From: Phormidesmis priestleyi BC1401
GTDB taxonomy: Bacteria; Cyanobacteriota; Cyanobacteriia; Leptolyngbyales; Leptolyngbyaceae
DNA: 64,000 nt
Reading direction: 5' to 3'
Assembly: GCF_001650195.1 (NCBI RefSeq)
Contig: NZ_LXYR01000006.1
Coordinates: 1 to 64,000, forward strand
In this document: in pieces, positions 15,370 to 24,115 of the stretch
How the letters are laid out: each line of letters begins with the position of its first letter
Numbering within the stretch: the first letter of the stretch is position 1
The notes under the pieces: generated by a model
Told to the model about the DNA's origin: nothing
The model's database searches: none
What the model saw: the letters and a program-made list of their open reading frames with translations, nothing else
Made by a program: the position numbers and the translations under genes

Positions 15370-16998
15370 TCAGAGTGGCGAAGAAACAGTCCACCAAGCG
15401 AGTGCATAGGATTGGATAGGTTGATTAACTTTTTGTCGAAACTGTACCCGAATCTTGTAGCGTCCGGTTGTCGGAACTTGATGGAAAATGTGTTCCACGC
15501 TATCCAAGTCGCTCGTAGACGACCCAACACTTTTGCGAATGTCATTGTCTTCGACATGCATTAGATAGAGATCGAGATTGTTAAGTCCGCGATTGGTGAA
15601 TCTTTCTCCTGCATCAAACTGTCCGTTGCGATTGCGATCGTTTAACTCCACAAGCCGATCCCACGTTAGCGTTAATGCTACAAAACTACCCTGCTGCAAT
15701 GAATTCTCTAACGCGTAATCCTGAAACGTCAGATTTTCGGCACCGACCTTGCTATAGTCCCATCCGATCGCGGGCACGGGCTGGTTAGACTTCCACTCAC
15801 CAGGGCTAAATTGCTGATAAGCGCGAAACGCATTCAACTGTCCCGACCCCATCTGAATGTTGAGCGGCACTTTAGGATTTTTGTAAGCATCCGACTCTAG
15901 CCAATTTTGATTATTTTTCTCTAATACCGTGCGCGTCATTCCTAGAAATTGACCATTGCCACTGTCTTTAATTTTGTCAGCAGAATTCATCATCACAGCT
16001 TTCATCACTTCATGGCGACGGGCATCCAATCCCCACGGGATGGTGCAGCCTTTGCCGCGCTTGCAGCTAGCTCGCAGTTGGCGATCGCCAAACTCCTGCA
16101 ATAACGCTACCGTTGCCGTGACGTGCGGCGCAGCAAAACTGGTGCCGATCGAGGTGGTTTGCTTGCCTTCTAGATTTGCGACCAGCACCTTATTTCCAGG
16201 TGCCACCAGAGAGATTCCCCGTCGTCCTCCCAAATTGGTTTCGACCCCATCGTTGCGCTTTAAAATTCGCGGAGTCATATCGCCAATATTAGAAAAGTCA
16301 ACTTTGGCATACACGCCATTTAGTCGCGTTGTGAAGGCTACATTCATGCCATTGAAGTTGTCAGTCGGAATCGGAATGCCGCCTTTGCCCTGATTGCCTG
16401 CAACCGCATAGACTACATCGTGAACTCGCGCTGACCAGTCTATACACAGCGTCAGCAGCGCGTTGCCATCGAGTTTGGCATTGGGTCGAGGATCTTGCTG
16501 AAGGGCTTCCCCAAAGCTGAAATTAATCGCCCGCACATCGCCACCATTCTGCATCGCTAGATGCTGGGCAGACAGACACTCTTCCACCTGACCGCCCCGA
16601 CGGGGAACTGCCGCCGCAGAAGCGTAAAGTCTAGCGTTGGGCGCGACTCCTTTTAGAGCTTTGCTGTTGCCGATCAAAATGCTGGCAACTTGGGCGGCGT
16701 GAGTGTCTAGATTCGTGTTGGATTTAGCAGGCTGATCGCGAAAAAACGCCCGCACGATCGACACTACTTGATTGCTGCTTGCGGCTTTGTCTAAGCCAAA
16801 CTGCGCGGGTCGTCCGATTTCAACTTGCCCGATCGCGATTTTGCGTCCAGTTAAGCTGTAGGGCGGCTGTTGCAGTTTGTAAGCGTCAATGCCATCTTGG
16901 TCGATCGACGACTCGATCGCAGCACCTCGAACGCCTCCTGCCAATCCCATCCAGGTTGTGATGCCGCACGCCAGCAGCAGTGTATGAATTCGTCTCAC
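15370..16998 (-). CDS. Secreted S8-family (subtilisin-like) peptidase with atypical acidic residue
   Basis: A 542-residue exported protease-like protein. Residues 1-26 form a signal peptide (MRRIHTLLLACG... with cleavage after GVRGAA). The serine block GTSFAAPHV places Ser287, the His block DTHAAQVASIL places His100, and the oxyanion Asn lies in AVAGNQG (Asn202). At the position of the usual catalytic Asp (VAVLDTG-like) the sequence is IAIGQVEIGRP, with Glu60 instead of Asp. After residue 390 a beta-rich C-terminal domain follows. The protein may be a Glu-variant protease subfamily or have weak activity. It appears monocistronic; repeats lie beyond its 3' end. Confidence 0.82.
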   Translation of the reverse strand: MRRIHTLLLACGITTWMGLAGGVRGAAIESSIDQDGIDAYKLQQPPYSLTGRKIAIGQVEIGRPAQFGLDKAASSNQVVSIVRAFFRDQPAKSNTNLDTHAAQVASILIGNSKALKGVAPNARLYASAAAVPRRGGQVEECLSAQHLAMQNGGDVRAINFSFGEALQQDPRPNAKLDGNALLTLCIDWSARVHDVVYAVAGNQGKGGIPIPTDNFNGMNVAFTTRLNGVYAKVDFSNIGDMTPRILKRNDGVETNLGGRRGISLVAPGNKVLVANLEGKQTTSIGTSFAAPHVTATVALLQEFGDRQLRASCKRGKGCTIPWGLDARRHEVMKAVMMNSADKIKDSGNGQFLGMTRTVLEKNNQNWLESDAYKNPKVPLNIQMGSGQLNAFRAYQQFSPGEWKSNQPVPAIGWDYSKVGAENLTFQDYALENSLQQGSFVALTLTWDRLVELNDRNRNGQFDAGERFTNRGLNNLDLYLMHVEDNDIRKSVGSSTSDLDSVEHIFHQVPTTGRYKIRVQFRQKVNQPIQSYALAWWTVSSPL

Positions 16999-17158
16999 AA
17001 AATTCGCTCCTATGCCAACGTCTATCTTCTCGCGATCGGGTGAGAAACTAAGTATTTATCACTAAGATTTTGCAAAGTTTCTCTCAAAAAGTGAGGGAAA
17101 ATATTCACAATTTGTTAAACTGAATACAAATTTAAGTAGTCAAAAATTATAAGCCATC

Positions 17159-17863
17159 ATGACAACCCAGAAGTCGATCGTCATTGCTCCATCGATTTTG
17201 TCTGCCGACTTTAGCCGCCTTGGAGATGAAATCCGTGCCGTTGATGCAGCCGGAGCCGACTGGATTCACGTTGACGTGATGGATGGTCGCTTTGTCCCCA
17301 ATATTACAATCGGTCCTTTGATTGTAGAAGCGATTCGCCCGTTGACTCAAAAGCCTCTTGATGTTCACCTGATGATCGTCGAGCCAGAAAAGTTTGTCGA
17401 AGATTTTGCCAAGGCTGGCGCTGACCACATCTACGTTCACGCCGAGCACAATGCGTCTCCTCACCTACATCGCACTCTGGGGCAGATTAAAGAACTGGGC
17501 AAGAAAGCAGGTGTCGTGCTGAATCCTGGCAGTCCTTTAGAGCTAATTGAGTATGTGCTTGACTTGTGCGACCTGGTGCTGATTATGAGCGTTAACCCTG
17601 GTTTTGGTGGTCAGAGCTTTATTCCTGGTGTGTTGCCCAAAATTCGCAAGTTGCGCCAAATGTGTGATGAGCGCGGTCTCGACCCCTGGATCGAAGTCGA
17701 TGGCGGCTTGAAGGCAAACAACACCTGGCAAGTGATCGAAGCAGGTGCAAACGCGATTGTCGCAGGTTCTGCCGTCTTTAATGCACCTAATCATGATTAT
17801 GCGAAAGCGATCGCAGACATCCGCAGCAGCAAGCGTCCCTCTCCTGAACTTGCAGCCGTTTAA
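17159..17863 (+). CDS. rpe: Ribulose-phosphate 3-epimerase
   Basis: Interconverts ribulose-5-phosphate and xylulose-5-phosphate in the Calvin cycle and the pentose phosphate pathway, in the cytoplasm. The 234-residue TIM-barrel protein shows [13 protein letters not shown] (10-22), the metal-site blocks [14 protein letters not shown] (residues 38-51) and DVHLMIVEP, then [12 protein letters not shown] and the C-terminal EVDGGL with the catalytic Asp. The ATG is preceded by an AT-rich leader without a strong ribosome site. It stands alone, divergent from the subtilase. Confidence 0.95.
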   Translation: MTTQKSIVIAPSILSADFSRLGDEIRAVDAAGADWIHVDVMDGRFVPNITIGPLIVEAIRPLTQKPLDVHLMIVEPEKFVEDFAKAGADHIYVHAEHNASPHLHRTLGQIKELGKKAGVVLNPGSPLELIEYVLDLCDLVLIMSVNPGFGGQSFIPGVLPKIRKLRQMCDERGLDPWIEVDGGLKANNTWQVIEAGANAIVAGSAVFNAPNHDYAKAIADIRSSKRPSPELAAV

Positions 17864-17943
17864 TTCTCAAATAGCTAGACCTCCCATAACAGCGATTATG
17901 GGGTTGGTAAGCTGCTCGTTATTCATTGTTTTACACAAGTTAG

Positions 17944-18387
17944 ATGGCGGACAGCTTACTACTCGCTGAAAAGGGACCAAAGATGATTGCGAAAGATCAA
18001 ATCATGCCACTCTTACTTGAAGCATGTCCTTCGTTTACTCAAAAGTGGGCTGAATATCGCGCTTTTTATGAGTGCAAAGATTTGCTTTATGTTGAACTTG
18101 ATACATTCGTAGATCATATCGTCGAGCTACTTAAAACCAATCGAACAGATGAATTCCCGGCAGTGTTTGAGATTATTGAGAGGCTTCATCTTGAGGGCGA
18201 TGATTATGTGAGAGAGGCAACTACCATCGGGGCATTAGAAGGGATTCAGAATGTTGCGAGGAATAGCGGAACAGATACTGAAGAATTTATCCAGTATTTA
18301 AGACCGGAATCCTTAAAATGGTGGCGACAGTTGAATGAGTTCTGGACAGGAAAAATACCTTTTGTTAGCGACATCAACAAAGCCTAA
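17944..18387 (+). CDS. Hypothetical protein (DUF7674-like)
   Basis: A 147-residue, mostly helical soluble protein. I think it belongs to the DUF7674 group, but I am not certain. Recognisable features are FTQKWAEYRAFYECKDLLYV, an acidic middle (ERLHLEGDDYVREAT) and a Trp-rich end, KWWRQLNEFWTG. Met14 (ATG 17983) is an equally likely start, because residues 1-13 look unrelated. There is no catalytic motif. It begins an accessory stretch of AT-richer genes. Proteins of this shape are sometimes immunity-like, but nothing here demonstrates that. Confidence 0.6.
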   Translation: MADSLLLAEKGPKMIAKDQIMPLLLEACPSFTQKWAEYRAFYECKDLLYVELDTFVDHIVELLKTNRTDEFPAVFEIIERLHLEGDDYVREATTIGALEGIQNVARNSGTDTEEFIQYLRPESLKWWRQLNEFWTGKIPFVSDINKA

Positions 18388-18440
18388 CAAAAGGTATCGA
18401 TCAAGGTATAAATGTAAATTTCTAAACGGTTGAGGTAACT

Positions 18441-18656
18441 ATGATGACCTTATCTGATGTCCTTCCCGCTGCACGACAACTTTCTGTAACCGAGAAGCTC
18501 AAATTAATTAGAATCTTGGCAGAAGATCTAGAGATGGCGGAGGAAATTTCACCTTTAGAACCGTTCAAAGCCTACGACCTACCAACGCCTTATGATAGTT
18601 TTGGGGCTGGTGCAGTCTTGATGGAGTCACTCAAAAAATCAAATATGGGGCAGTAA
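18441..18656 (+). CDS. Small antitoxin-like protein paired with a retropepsin
   Basis: A 71-residue protein beginning MMTLSDVLPAARQLSVTEKL. The helical N-terminus (LIRILAEDLEM) resembles small cyanobacterial proteins that precede toxins or aspartyl-protease-like genes. The C-terminus is PYDSFGAGAVLMESL. The next gene begins 6 bp after its stop, so the two form a unit. The role is unknown; an antitoxin or adaptor is only a guess from size, fold and position. Confidence 0.6.
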   Translation: MMTLSDVLPAARQLSVTEKLKLIRILAEDLEMAEEISPLEPFKAYDLPTPYDSFGAGAVLMESLKKSNMGQ

Positions 18657-18662
18657 TGGCTT

Positions 18663-19067
18663 GTGCTTTTCAGCTATTCGACTACTAGCTCAACTCAAAA
18701 CGAATTTGACAGTTTGCCCAGAATTCCACTTGTGTTACGACGAGGCGATCGAAGCATTGAAACGGTTGGTTTAGTGGATAGTGGGGCTACAGTAAATGTC
18801 TTGCCTTATGAAGTTGGTCTCCAGTTGGGTGCTGTTTGGGACGAGCGCAGAGCCATCATTCGACTAACAGGTAATCTCAGTAATCAGCTAGCAATGCCTC
18901 TCTCCGCGATCGCTCAGATTGGAAAATTCACACCAACTGAATTAGTGTTTGCATGGGTAATGAGTCCGAACGCACCGCTAATTCTGGGTCAGACTAACTT
19001 TTTTCTTGAATTTGATGTTTGTTTCTATCGTTCTAGGTCAGAGTTTGAAGTCAAACCAAAAGCCTAG
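18663..19067 (+). CDS. Retropepsin-like aspartic protease domain protein
   Basis: A 134-residue protein with the aspartic-protease signature LVDSGATVNVLP (residues 36-47), the single-lobe form used by retropepsins, which work as homodimers. A hydrophobic flap region and the closing LILGQTNFFLEF (about 105-116) resemble the ILG-x-DF end of the fold. The start is a GTG at 18663; the overlapping ATG at 18656 is in another frame that stops quickly. There is no signal peptide, so it is cytoplasmic. It follows the small protein by 6 bp. Its substrate is unknown; the partner is a natural candidate. Confidence 0.75.
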   Translation: MLFSYSTTSSTQNEFDSLPRIPLVLRRGDRSIETVGLVDSGATVNVLPYEVGLQLGAVWDERRAIIRLTGNLSNQLAMPLSAIAQIGKFTPTELVFAWVMSPNAPLILGQTNFFLEFDVCFYRSRSEFEVKPKA

Positions 19068-19133
19068 ATATCCGCTACCAACTCTTATCTCTTTAGAAGC
19101 TTTTTGCGCTTAATTGTCTGCTCTTTGTTAATC

Positions 19134-19169
19134 GAAAAAAAGTAGGAGTATTGAACTTAATACTCCTAC
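19134..19169 (-). terminator. Rho-independent terminator, minus strand
   Basis: Arms GTAGGAGTATT (19142-19152) and AATACTCCTAC (19159-19169) form an 11-bp perfect stem with a 6-nt loop, followed leftward by a U-run (As 19134-19141). It ends the transcript of the minus-strand gene at 19229-19912. Confidence 0.85.
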
Positions 19170-19228
19170 AAGTCTCAGTGAATGGATAGCGTTGCAGGTT
19201 TTGAGTGATTTCAACTCTCAATGGTTGC

Positions 19229-19912
19229 TTAGTGTTGGGGGGTGTACCATTGAGTTAGATTGTTGACGGCACCCGATCGACGTTGAGCGTTAAACAAATC
19301 AACCGCAGTTTTGTTGTTGCTGTCATTGATTTTGATTTGAGCATCGATTCCATGGCGTGAAGTCGTGTTGTTCTCAGAGTTCATCTCTTTTGCAGTCTTA
19401 TTCGTATCTAATGTTGTAATCACGACAGCAGCAGCGTTGTTAAAATCACAATCTTTACCAACCACCACCGTAGAGGAGTCACGATTGTAAGAACTGGATT
19501 GACGCGATCCACTGGCTTGATTAGATGCGTTACCACGGTTGTAAGAACTTGAATTATTAGAAGAGCTAGAATCACTGCTTTGAGCTTGACCGCTACCACT
19601 TGCACCGATGATGCCAAACAGGTTAAAGCCACCGCCACCACCCTCTTTGTTGCTGCTGTTGCTCGACTGACTGCTAGCGTTTTTGCCCGAAGCCGAACTG
19701 TTGCTAGAAGCCGAGTTGTTACGAGCCTAGCTAGAGCCACCGTGATTGTTTTGAGTGTTGGAGCCTGACCCTACGTCGCTGCACTGAATCTTGCCTGCCA
19801 GTTGACCAAACAGAGCCGAGTTGTCATCTGCACGGACTGCGCTAACTGGAAGCAAAGACGTGAACAAAGCCGATGCGAGAACCAGAGAGCTAGAGAGTTT
19901 GACGAGTTTCAT
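19229..19912 (-). pseudogene. Secreted Asn/Ser-rich protein interrupted by one in-frame TAG
   Basis: Read as one frame this would be a secreted protein of about 227 residues. It starts at ATG 19912 with ribosome site AAGGAG and the signal peptide MKLVKLSSSLVLASALFTSL, cleaved after VSAVRA. The mature part has a Ser/Asn/Gly-rich linker and then GKDCDFNNAAAVVITTLD and NLTQWYTPQH at the end. A single TAG at 19727-19729 interrupts it after NHGGSSS, yet the frame stays open and of the same character for the remaining 166 codons. A strong terminator follows. It may be a recent nonsense mutation, a base-calling error, or a read-through codon. Function is unknown; the protein is probably surface or extracellular. 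Confidence 0.65.
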
Positions 19913-19960
19913 TGTATTTCTCCTTGTGAGTGTGGTTGTGAGGCGTGAACCTCTTACATT

Positions 19961-20038
19961 CACTCGGTAGGGACGGCTCGATCGGGTTATGCACCCCCTC
20001 AAAAATCACTTTCCGAGTCCCGCACCACTCGGTAGGGA
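19961..20038. promoter_or_regulatory. Direct repeats in the divergent promoter region
   Basis: CACTCGGTAGGGA occurs at 19961-19973 and again at 20026-20038, 65 bp apart, with an inverted partial CCGAGT between them. The repeats sit between the leader of the Asn/Ser-rich gene and tldD, so they could be operator sites. No regulator is identified. Confidence 0.4.
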
Positions 20039-20069
20039 ATTCCGCCTTACCCGTCTCGGTACATCCCGT

Positions 20070-20075
20070 TACAAT
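20070..20075 (+). promoter_or_regulatory. Candidate -10 element for tldD
   Basis: TACAAT at 20070-20075 fits a cyanobacterial -10 box about 43 bp before the tldD ATG. A matching -35 is not convincing. Confidence 0.35.
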
Positions 20076-20117
20076 AGATAAATCACCGTCTCAACAGTCC
20101 TAGCAGAGAGGCTTTTC

Positions 20118-21590
20118 ATGCAATCCCCCACCCTATTGATCTCAAAAGAACTGCCCCGGTTGACCTATCAGTCAACGCCCGATCGTTTCGATGAAACCTG
20201 GGAGGCTCCGCTATCCACTCTTTTGGGCTTGGGACGTGCGGCAGGTGCCGACTTTATTGAGTTTTTTCTAGAGCGAGTTAACTATATTAGCTGCATGGCA
20301 GAAGACGACGCGATTACTAGCATTTCGCCGCGTCTCTCGACGGGTGCCGGGGTGCGAGTGTTTCGTGGCAAAGCCGATTGCTATGTCAGCACCAATGATT
20401 TATCGTTTGGTGGTCTCAAAGCTGCCCTTGAGAAAGGCTTGTCGATTATGGGGTTGCAGCTTCCTGCCCCTAATTCTTATGTGCCAGAAATTAACCTGGA
20501 GTTGCTGAGAGATTACGCGGTCAAAAAAGGCAAAGAATCGTGGTTGGCAGACTGTAGCTCAATGCGCGAAATGGGCGATGTCTTATTAGCCGCAAATGGT
20601 GAATTGGCGACTCAGGCGAAGTTTGTGCAGTCTCGTCGTGCCGTCTATTTTCGAGATTGGCAAGAGGTTTTGGTGGCTTCTAGCGATGGCACGTTTGCGC
20701 GAGACATCCGGTTAGCGCAGTCCGTAGGCTATAGCCTGTTGTGTGCAGATGGTGAGCAACGATCGTCGATCAACAAGCGCGTCGGCAGCACTAGCGAACC
20801 TGGGTTCTTGAGAACCTGGACGTATGCCAAAGATGCTGAAGAAGTCGCGGATTCTGCCTCCAAAATGCTCTACGCCGACTATGTGGAGTCGGGTAACTAT
20901 CCCGTGGTGATGGCAAATGAGTTTGGGGGGGTAATCTTCCACGAAGCCTGTGGTCACTTGCTGGAGACGACGCAAATCGAGCGCAAGACTACACCGTTTG
21001 CTGAGAAGAAAGGCGAGAAGATTGCTCACGAAAATCTCACCGCTTGGGATGAAGGCATGACGAGCGGTGTGTTTGGCACGATCGACATGGACGATGAAGG
21101 AATGCCCGCTCAACGGACGCTCTTAATTGAGAATGGAATTCTGAAAAACTTCATCGCTGATCGAGCCGGATCAGTTCGCACAGGCAACCCTCGCACGGGC
21201 AGCGGTCGTCGTCAAGGCTACACCTATGCGGCAGCGAGTCGGATGCGGAACACATACATTGCACCGGGTAACTATTCGGTTGATGAGTTGTTTGCGTCGA
21301 TCGAGAAGGGCATCTATTGCAAAAAGATGGGCGGCGGTAGCGTTGGCTCGACGGGGCAGTTTAACTTTGCCGTAGACGAAGCCTATTTGATCGAGAATGG
21401 CAAACTCACGAAGCCTCTCAAAGGCGCGACTCTGATTGGTGAAGCGACCGAAATCATGAATAAGATTTCGATGTGCTCAAACGATTTGGGGCTGGCGGCT
21501 GGGTTCTGTGGATCTGTTAGCGGCAGCATTTACGTCACCGTTGGACAACCTCATATCAAGGTTGATTCCATTACGGTTGGTGGACGATAA
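20118..21590 (+). CDS. tldD: TldD-type metalloprotease subunit
   Basis: Catalytic subunit of the TldD/TldE heterodimer, a cytoplasmic zinc peptidase that trims unfolded peptides and, in some bacteria, ribosomally made peptide natural products. In the 490-residue protein the zinc motif HEACGH is at 275-280. The N-terminal [19 protein letters not shown] and C-terminal [19 protein letters not shown] and RDxxGS-like blocks are family hallmarks. It is followed about 97 bp later by tldE, separated by a 10-bp hairpin. A peptide natural-product precursor was not seen in the neighbourhood. Confidence 0.93.
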   Translation: MQSPTLLISKELPRLTYQSTPDRFDETWEAPLSTLLGLGRAAGADFIEFFLERVNYISCMAEDDAITSISPRLSTGAGVRVFRGKADCYVSTNDLSFGGLKAALEKGLSIMGLQLPAPNSYVPEINLELLRDYAVKKGKESWLADCSSMREMGDVLLAANGELATQAKFVQSRRAVYFRDWQEVLVASSDGTFARDIRLAQSVGYSLLCADGEQRSSINKRVGSTSEPGFLRTWTYAKDAEEVADSASKMLYADYVESGNYPVVMANEFGGVIFHEACGHLLETTQIERKTTPFAEKKGEKIAHENLTAWDEGMTSGVFGTIDMDDEGMPAQRTLLIENGILKNFIADRAGSVRTGNPRTGSGRRQGYTYAAASRMRNTYIAPGNYSVDELFASIEKGIYCKKMGGGSVGSTGQFNFAVDEAYLIENGKLTKPLKGATLIGEATEIMNKISMCSNDLGLAAGFCGSVSGSIYVTVGQPHIKVDSITVGGR

Positions 21591-21630
21591 TTTTTGCGTT
21601 TAATGCGTTGTGTGCGTTGACGTTGGGGGA

Positions 21631-21653
21631 GACGTTTCGGTGAAACGTCTCTA
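21631..21653. repeat. Perfect 10-bp hairpin between tldD and tldE
   Basis: GAGACGTTTC and GAAACGTCTC form a perfect stem with loop GGT, followed by TACGGG. Similar GAGACGTT...CGTCTCTAC palindromes are common dispersed repeats in cyanobacteria, and a degenerate version lies inside the element at 45202-45318. It could modulate expression between the two subunits. Confidence 0.65.
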
Positions 21654-21686
21654 CGGGATTTTGAAACATTACGAAATGGATTTCTT

Positions 21687-23027
21687 ATGCCTAAAATTGA
21701 TGACATTGCGGCTTCGGCAAGAGAAACGGCTCAAAAGTTGGGCATCAAAAAATATGATGTGTATGGGTCAGCGATCGACGAAACCAGCGTTCAGGTCGAT
21801 CTCGGTGAACCTCAGCAAATGAAAGCGTCTCAGAGATCGAGCGTCACCGTTCGCGTTTGGAATGATGACAACTCGGTTGGGGTGACTTCAACGACGGATG
21901 TTGACCCGATCGGGCTAGAACTCGCATTAAAGACGGCTCACGAAGCCAGTTTCTTTGGCGTGAAGGAAAACGTGCCTGAATTTAGTCCTGAAGCGACGGC
22001 TCCCACGGCTGCCCATTCTGACGTTAAGACTCCTCAAGCGCCCGTTTCTAAACTGCTAGAAACATTGGTTGAGGCAGAGAAAGAACTATTGGCGGCACAT
22101 CCTGCGATTAAGGGCGTTCCGTATAACGGATTGGCGCAGAGAGATATCGATCGTTTCTATCTCAACAGCGATGGGGCAGTCCGCAATGAAGGTCATTCGT
22201 TTGCTTCGCTCTATCTCTACACCAAAACTGAAGAAGAAGGTAGAAAGCCCCGCAGTGCTGGCGCGTTTCGAGTCAGTCACGGGTTAGACGAGTTAGACAT
22301 CAACGGCTGTCTCAAAGAAGCGGCTGAGAAAACGATTAGTCATCTCAATTACGACAAGATAAAAACGGGCAAATATCGCGTCGTGTTCTCTCCTGAAGCG
22401 ATTCTCAGTTTGATTGGGGCGTTTTCTAATTTGTTTAATGCTCAGAGCATTCTCGATAAGCAAAGTCTCTCAACCCCCGAATCGTTGGGCACTCAGATTG
22501 CATCGCCGCTGCTCTCTCTCTGCGATGATGCCCTGCACCCCCAAAATGTGGGCGCTGGCACCTTTGACGGGGAAGGCACTCCGACTCGTCGCGTTCCGCT
22601 CATCACGAATGGCGTTTTGTCGGGCTTTTTGCACAGTGCTGGAACTGCCAAACGGCTCAACACTCAGCCCACCGGACACGCCCATATGGGGTCTAAGGTC
22701 ACGGTCAGTCCTCACTTCTATCACATTTTTCCAGGCGAATCTGCCGAGCAAGAATACAGCTTAGACACGGCAGAGAATGTGATTTTGATTGATGACTTGA
22801 GCGCTCTCCATGCGGGAGTTCAAGCGACACAAGGCTCGTTTTCACTGCCGTTTGACGGTTGGTTGGTGCAAAATGGCAAACGCACCAGCGTTGAATCGGC
22901 AACGGTTGCGGGTGACATTCGCGAACTGCTGAAATCGATTATTTATGTCGAGAAAGATCTAGAGTTTACCGGATCTGGGGTTGCCCCTAGAGTTTGGGTA
23001 GATGAATTATCGATTACGGGTGAATAA
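21687..23027 (+). CDS. tldE: TldE/PmbA-type subunit
   Basis: Non-catalytic partner of TldD. The 446-residue protein has the family layout: an N-terminal helical and beta domain with RSSVTVRVWNDDNSVGVTSTTD, and a C-terminal domain with GVLSGFLHSAGTAKRLN, GQ-like loops and FDGWLVQNGKRTSVESATV. It lacks the HExxxH zinc motif found in TldD, as expected for TldE. The start is the ATG at 21687. Codon style matches tldD. The pair is probably co-transcribed despite the hairpin between them. Confidence 0.9.
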   Translation: MPKIDDIAASARETAQKLGIKKYDVYGSAIDETSVQVDLGEPQQMKASQRSSVTVRVWNDDNSVGVTSTTDVDPIGLELALKTAHEASFFGVKENVPEFSPEATAPTAAHSDVKTPQAPVSKLLETLVEAEKELLAAHPAIKGVPYNGLAQRDIDRFYLNSDGAVRNEGHSFASLYLYTKTEEEGRKPRSAGAFRVSHGLDELDINGCLKEAAEKTISHLNYDKIKTGKYRVVFSPEAILSLIGAFSNLFNAQSILDKQSLSTPESLGTQIASPLLSLCDDALHPQNVGAGTFDGEGTPTRRVPLITNGVLSGFLHSAGTAKRLNTQPTGHAHMGSKVTVSPHFYHIFPGESAEQEYSLDTAENVILIDDLSALHAGVQATQGSFSLPFDGWLVQNGKRTSVESATVAGDIRELLKSIIYVEKDLEFTGSGVAPRVWVDELSITGE

Positions 23028-23099
23028 CTGACGATCGACAGTTCTATTCCAAAAAAGACAGAGAATAATTAGCGAGTTTGAAGCGCAACTCTGAAACAA

Positions 23100-23340
23100 C
23101 CAGATTGATGAAGCCCATAATTTCAGCCTAAATCTCTAATTTGGGATCTTAGGCTGAAATCCCAGCATTCTTGAGTCGAAAACAGCCTAAACCTTTCCGC
23201 CTATTCAACCAAATTAGGGTGCTATACAGAAAATCTGTCAGCCTAAACATTCAAAATCGGAGAATAGGCAGGAGGTTTCCGCCTACTCCCTCTAAATCGG
23301 GATCTTAGACAGAAAGTTTCAGTCTAATAAGTAGTTAGCC
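23100..23340. repeat. Cluster of degenerate repeats
   Basis: This gene-free stretch is built from related pieces: CAGCCTAAA, TCTAATTTGGGATCTTAG and GGCTGAAA at the left, and CTCTAAATCGGGATCTTAG with ACAGAAA at the right. Several pieces form inverted pairs such as TTTCAGCCTAA with TTAGGCTGAAA. At least two diverged direct copies are about 150 bp apart. It is not a CRISPR, because unit and spacer lengths are irregular. Confidence 0.55.
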
Positions 23341-23368
23341 AGGCTTATAAAGTTGAGAGCAGTCTTCA

Positions 23369-24115
23369 ATGAATAATGATGAGTTGGAAGTACCAATGAT
23401 CTCACCTATATTGGCTGCTCAGGCAGGCGTAATACCCTTAAAGCCCAAACCAGAGAAAGCAGCTCGTTTTGCTGTTGGCTCACCAAATGGACTCACCTCA
23501 AATTCTTGGAGGATTTGGGCAAGCAAGCATGGTGATGTTTATATTGCGTGTCGAGATAACTTCAAAGAAGCAAAAGTTAGTCTTCATGCGTCAGGGCGGT
23601 GGCGAATGGGGTTTACAACTGAAGCTATTTCTAAGAACTCTCATTTGCTTCCCAGTGATCAGAACCGAGCTTGGGAGGTTTGGGATCAACCACCAATTTC
23701 CCTGCCCAATACTGTCATTGCTTTTCAACTCGTTTTTCCTACATCTGAATTGGCAGTTCGACCAGAACAGCGAATCCCCAAAGAATGGAAAGATGTAATT
23801 TTTATTGAAGCCGCACCTCCTGGAAAGCTTACGATTTTGACTCTCTTTGTGACTGTTGGAGATATGGTACTAACTCATGAATGTGAACCAAGCTTCTGCT
23901 TAGCCTCTTTAGATATCGGTGGTGGTCGGTATGCACAACTAATAGCTCACGGTGATCCTGAAAATGACTTGCCACAATTGCTTGAGCAAAGTGTGGCTGA
24001 AGCTCAGAAACAAGCCAAAATTTCAGGGATAACTATTCCTGATGGTGCATATGGTTATTTCTTTGGAAAACGGGAGAATGGTTCACGCTTTCTCTTCGGT
24101 GCTTGCATCAATTGA
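23369..24115 (+). CDS. Hypothetical protein, orphan accessory gene
   Basis: A 248-residue soluble protein, function unknown. A conserved-looking core, SWRIWASKHGDVYIACRD, with SLHASGRWRMGF follows an N-terminal linker. The C-terminal third has DIGGGRYAQLIAHG, a helix DLPQLLEQSVAEAQKQAK and GYFFGKRENGSRFLFGACIN. It has no signal peptide or known catalytic triad. It is AT-richer than the core genes, has no operon partner, and has an attC-like hairpin 32 bp past the stop, so it looks like a mobile or cassette-like gene. The start ATG at 23369 gives the longest frame; Met10 is an alternative. Confidence 0.6.
   Translation: MNNDELEVPMISPILAAQAGVIPLKPKPEKAARFAVGSPNGLTSNSWRIWASKHGDVYIACRDNFKEAKVSLHASGRWRMGFTTEAISKNSHLLPSDQNRAWEVWDQPPISLPNTVIAFQLVFPTSELAVRPEQRIPKEWKDVIFIEAAPPGKLTILTLFVTVGDMVLTHECEPSFCLASLDIGGGRYAQLIAHGDPENDLPQLLEQSVAEAQKQAKISGITIPDGAYGYFFGKRENGSRFLFGACIN

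Noticed and set aside
23100-23340. Possible CRISPR array
   Set aside because: Repeat units are diverged and of irregular length and spacing, and no cas gene is present in the window.
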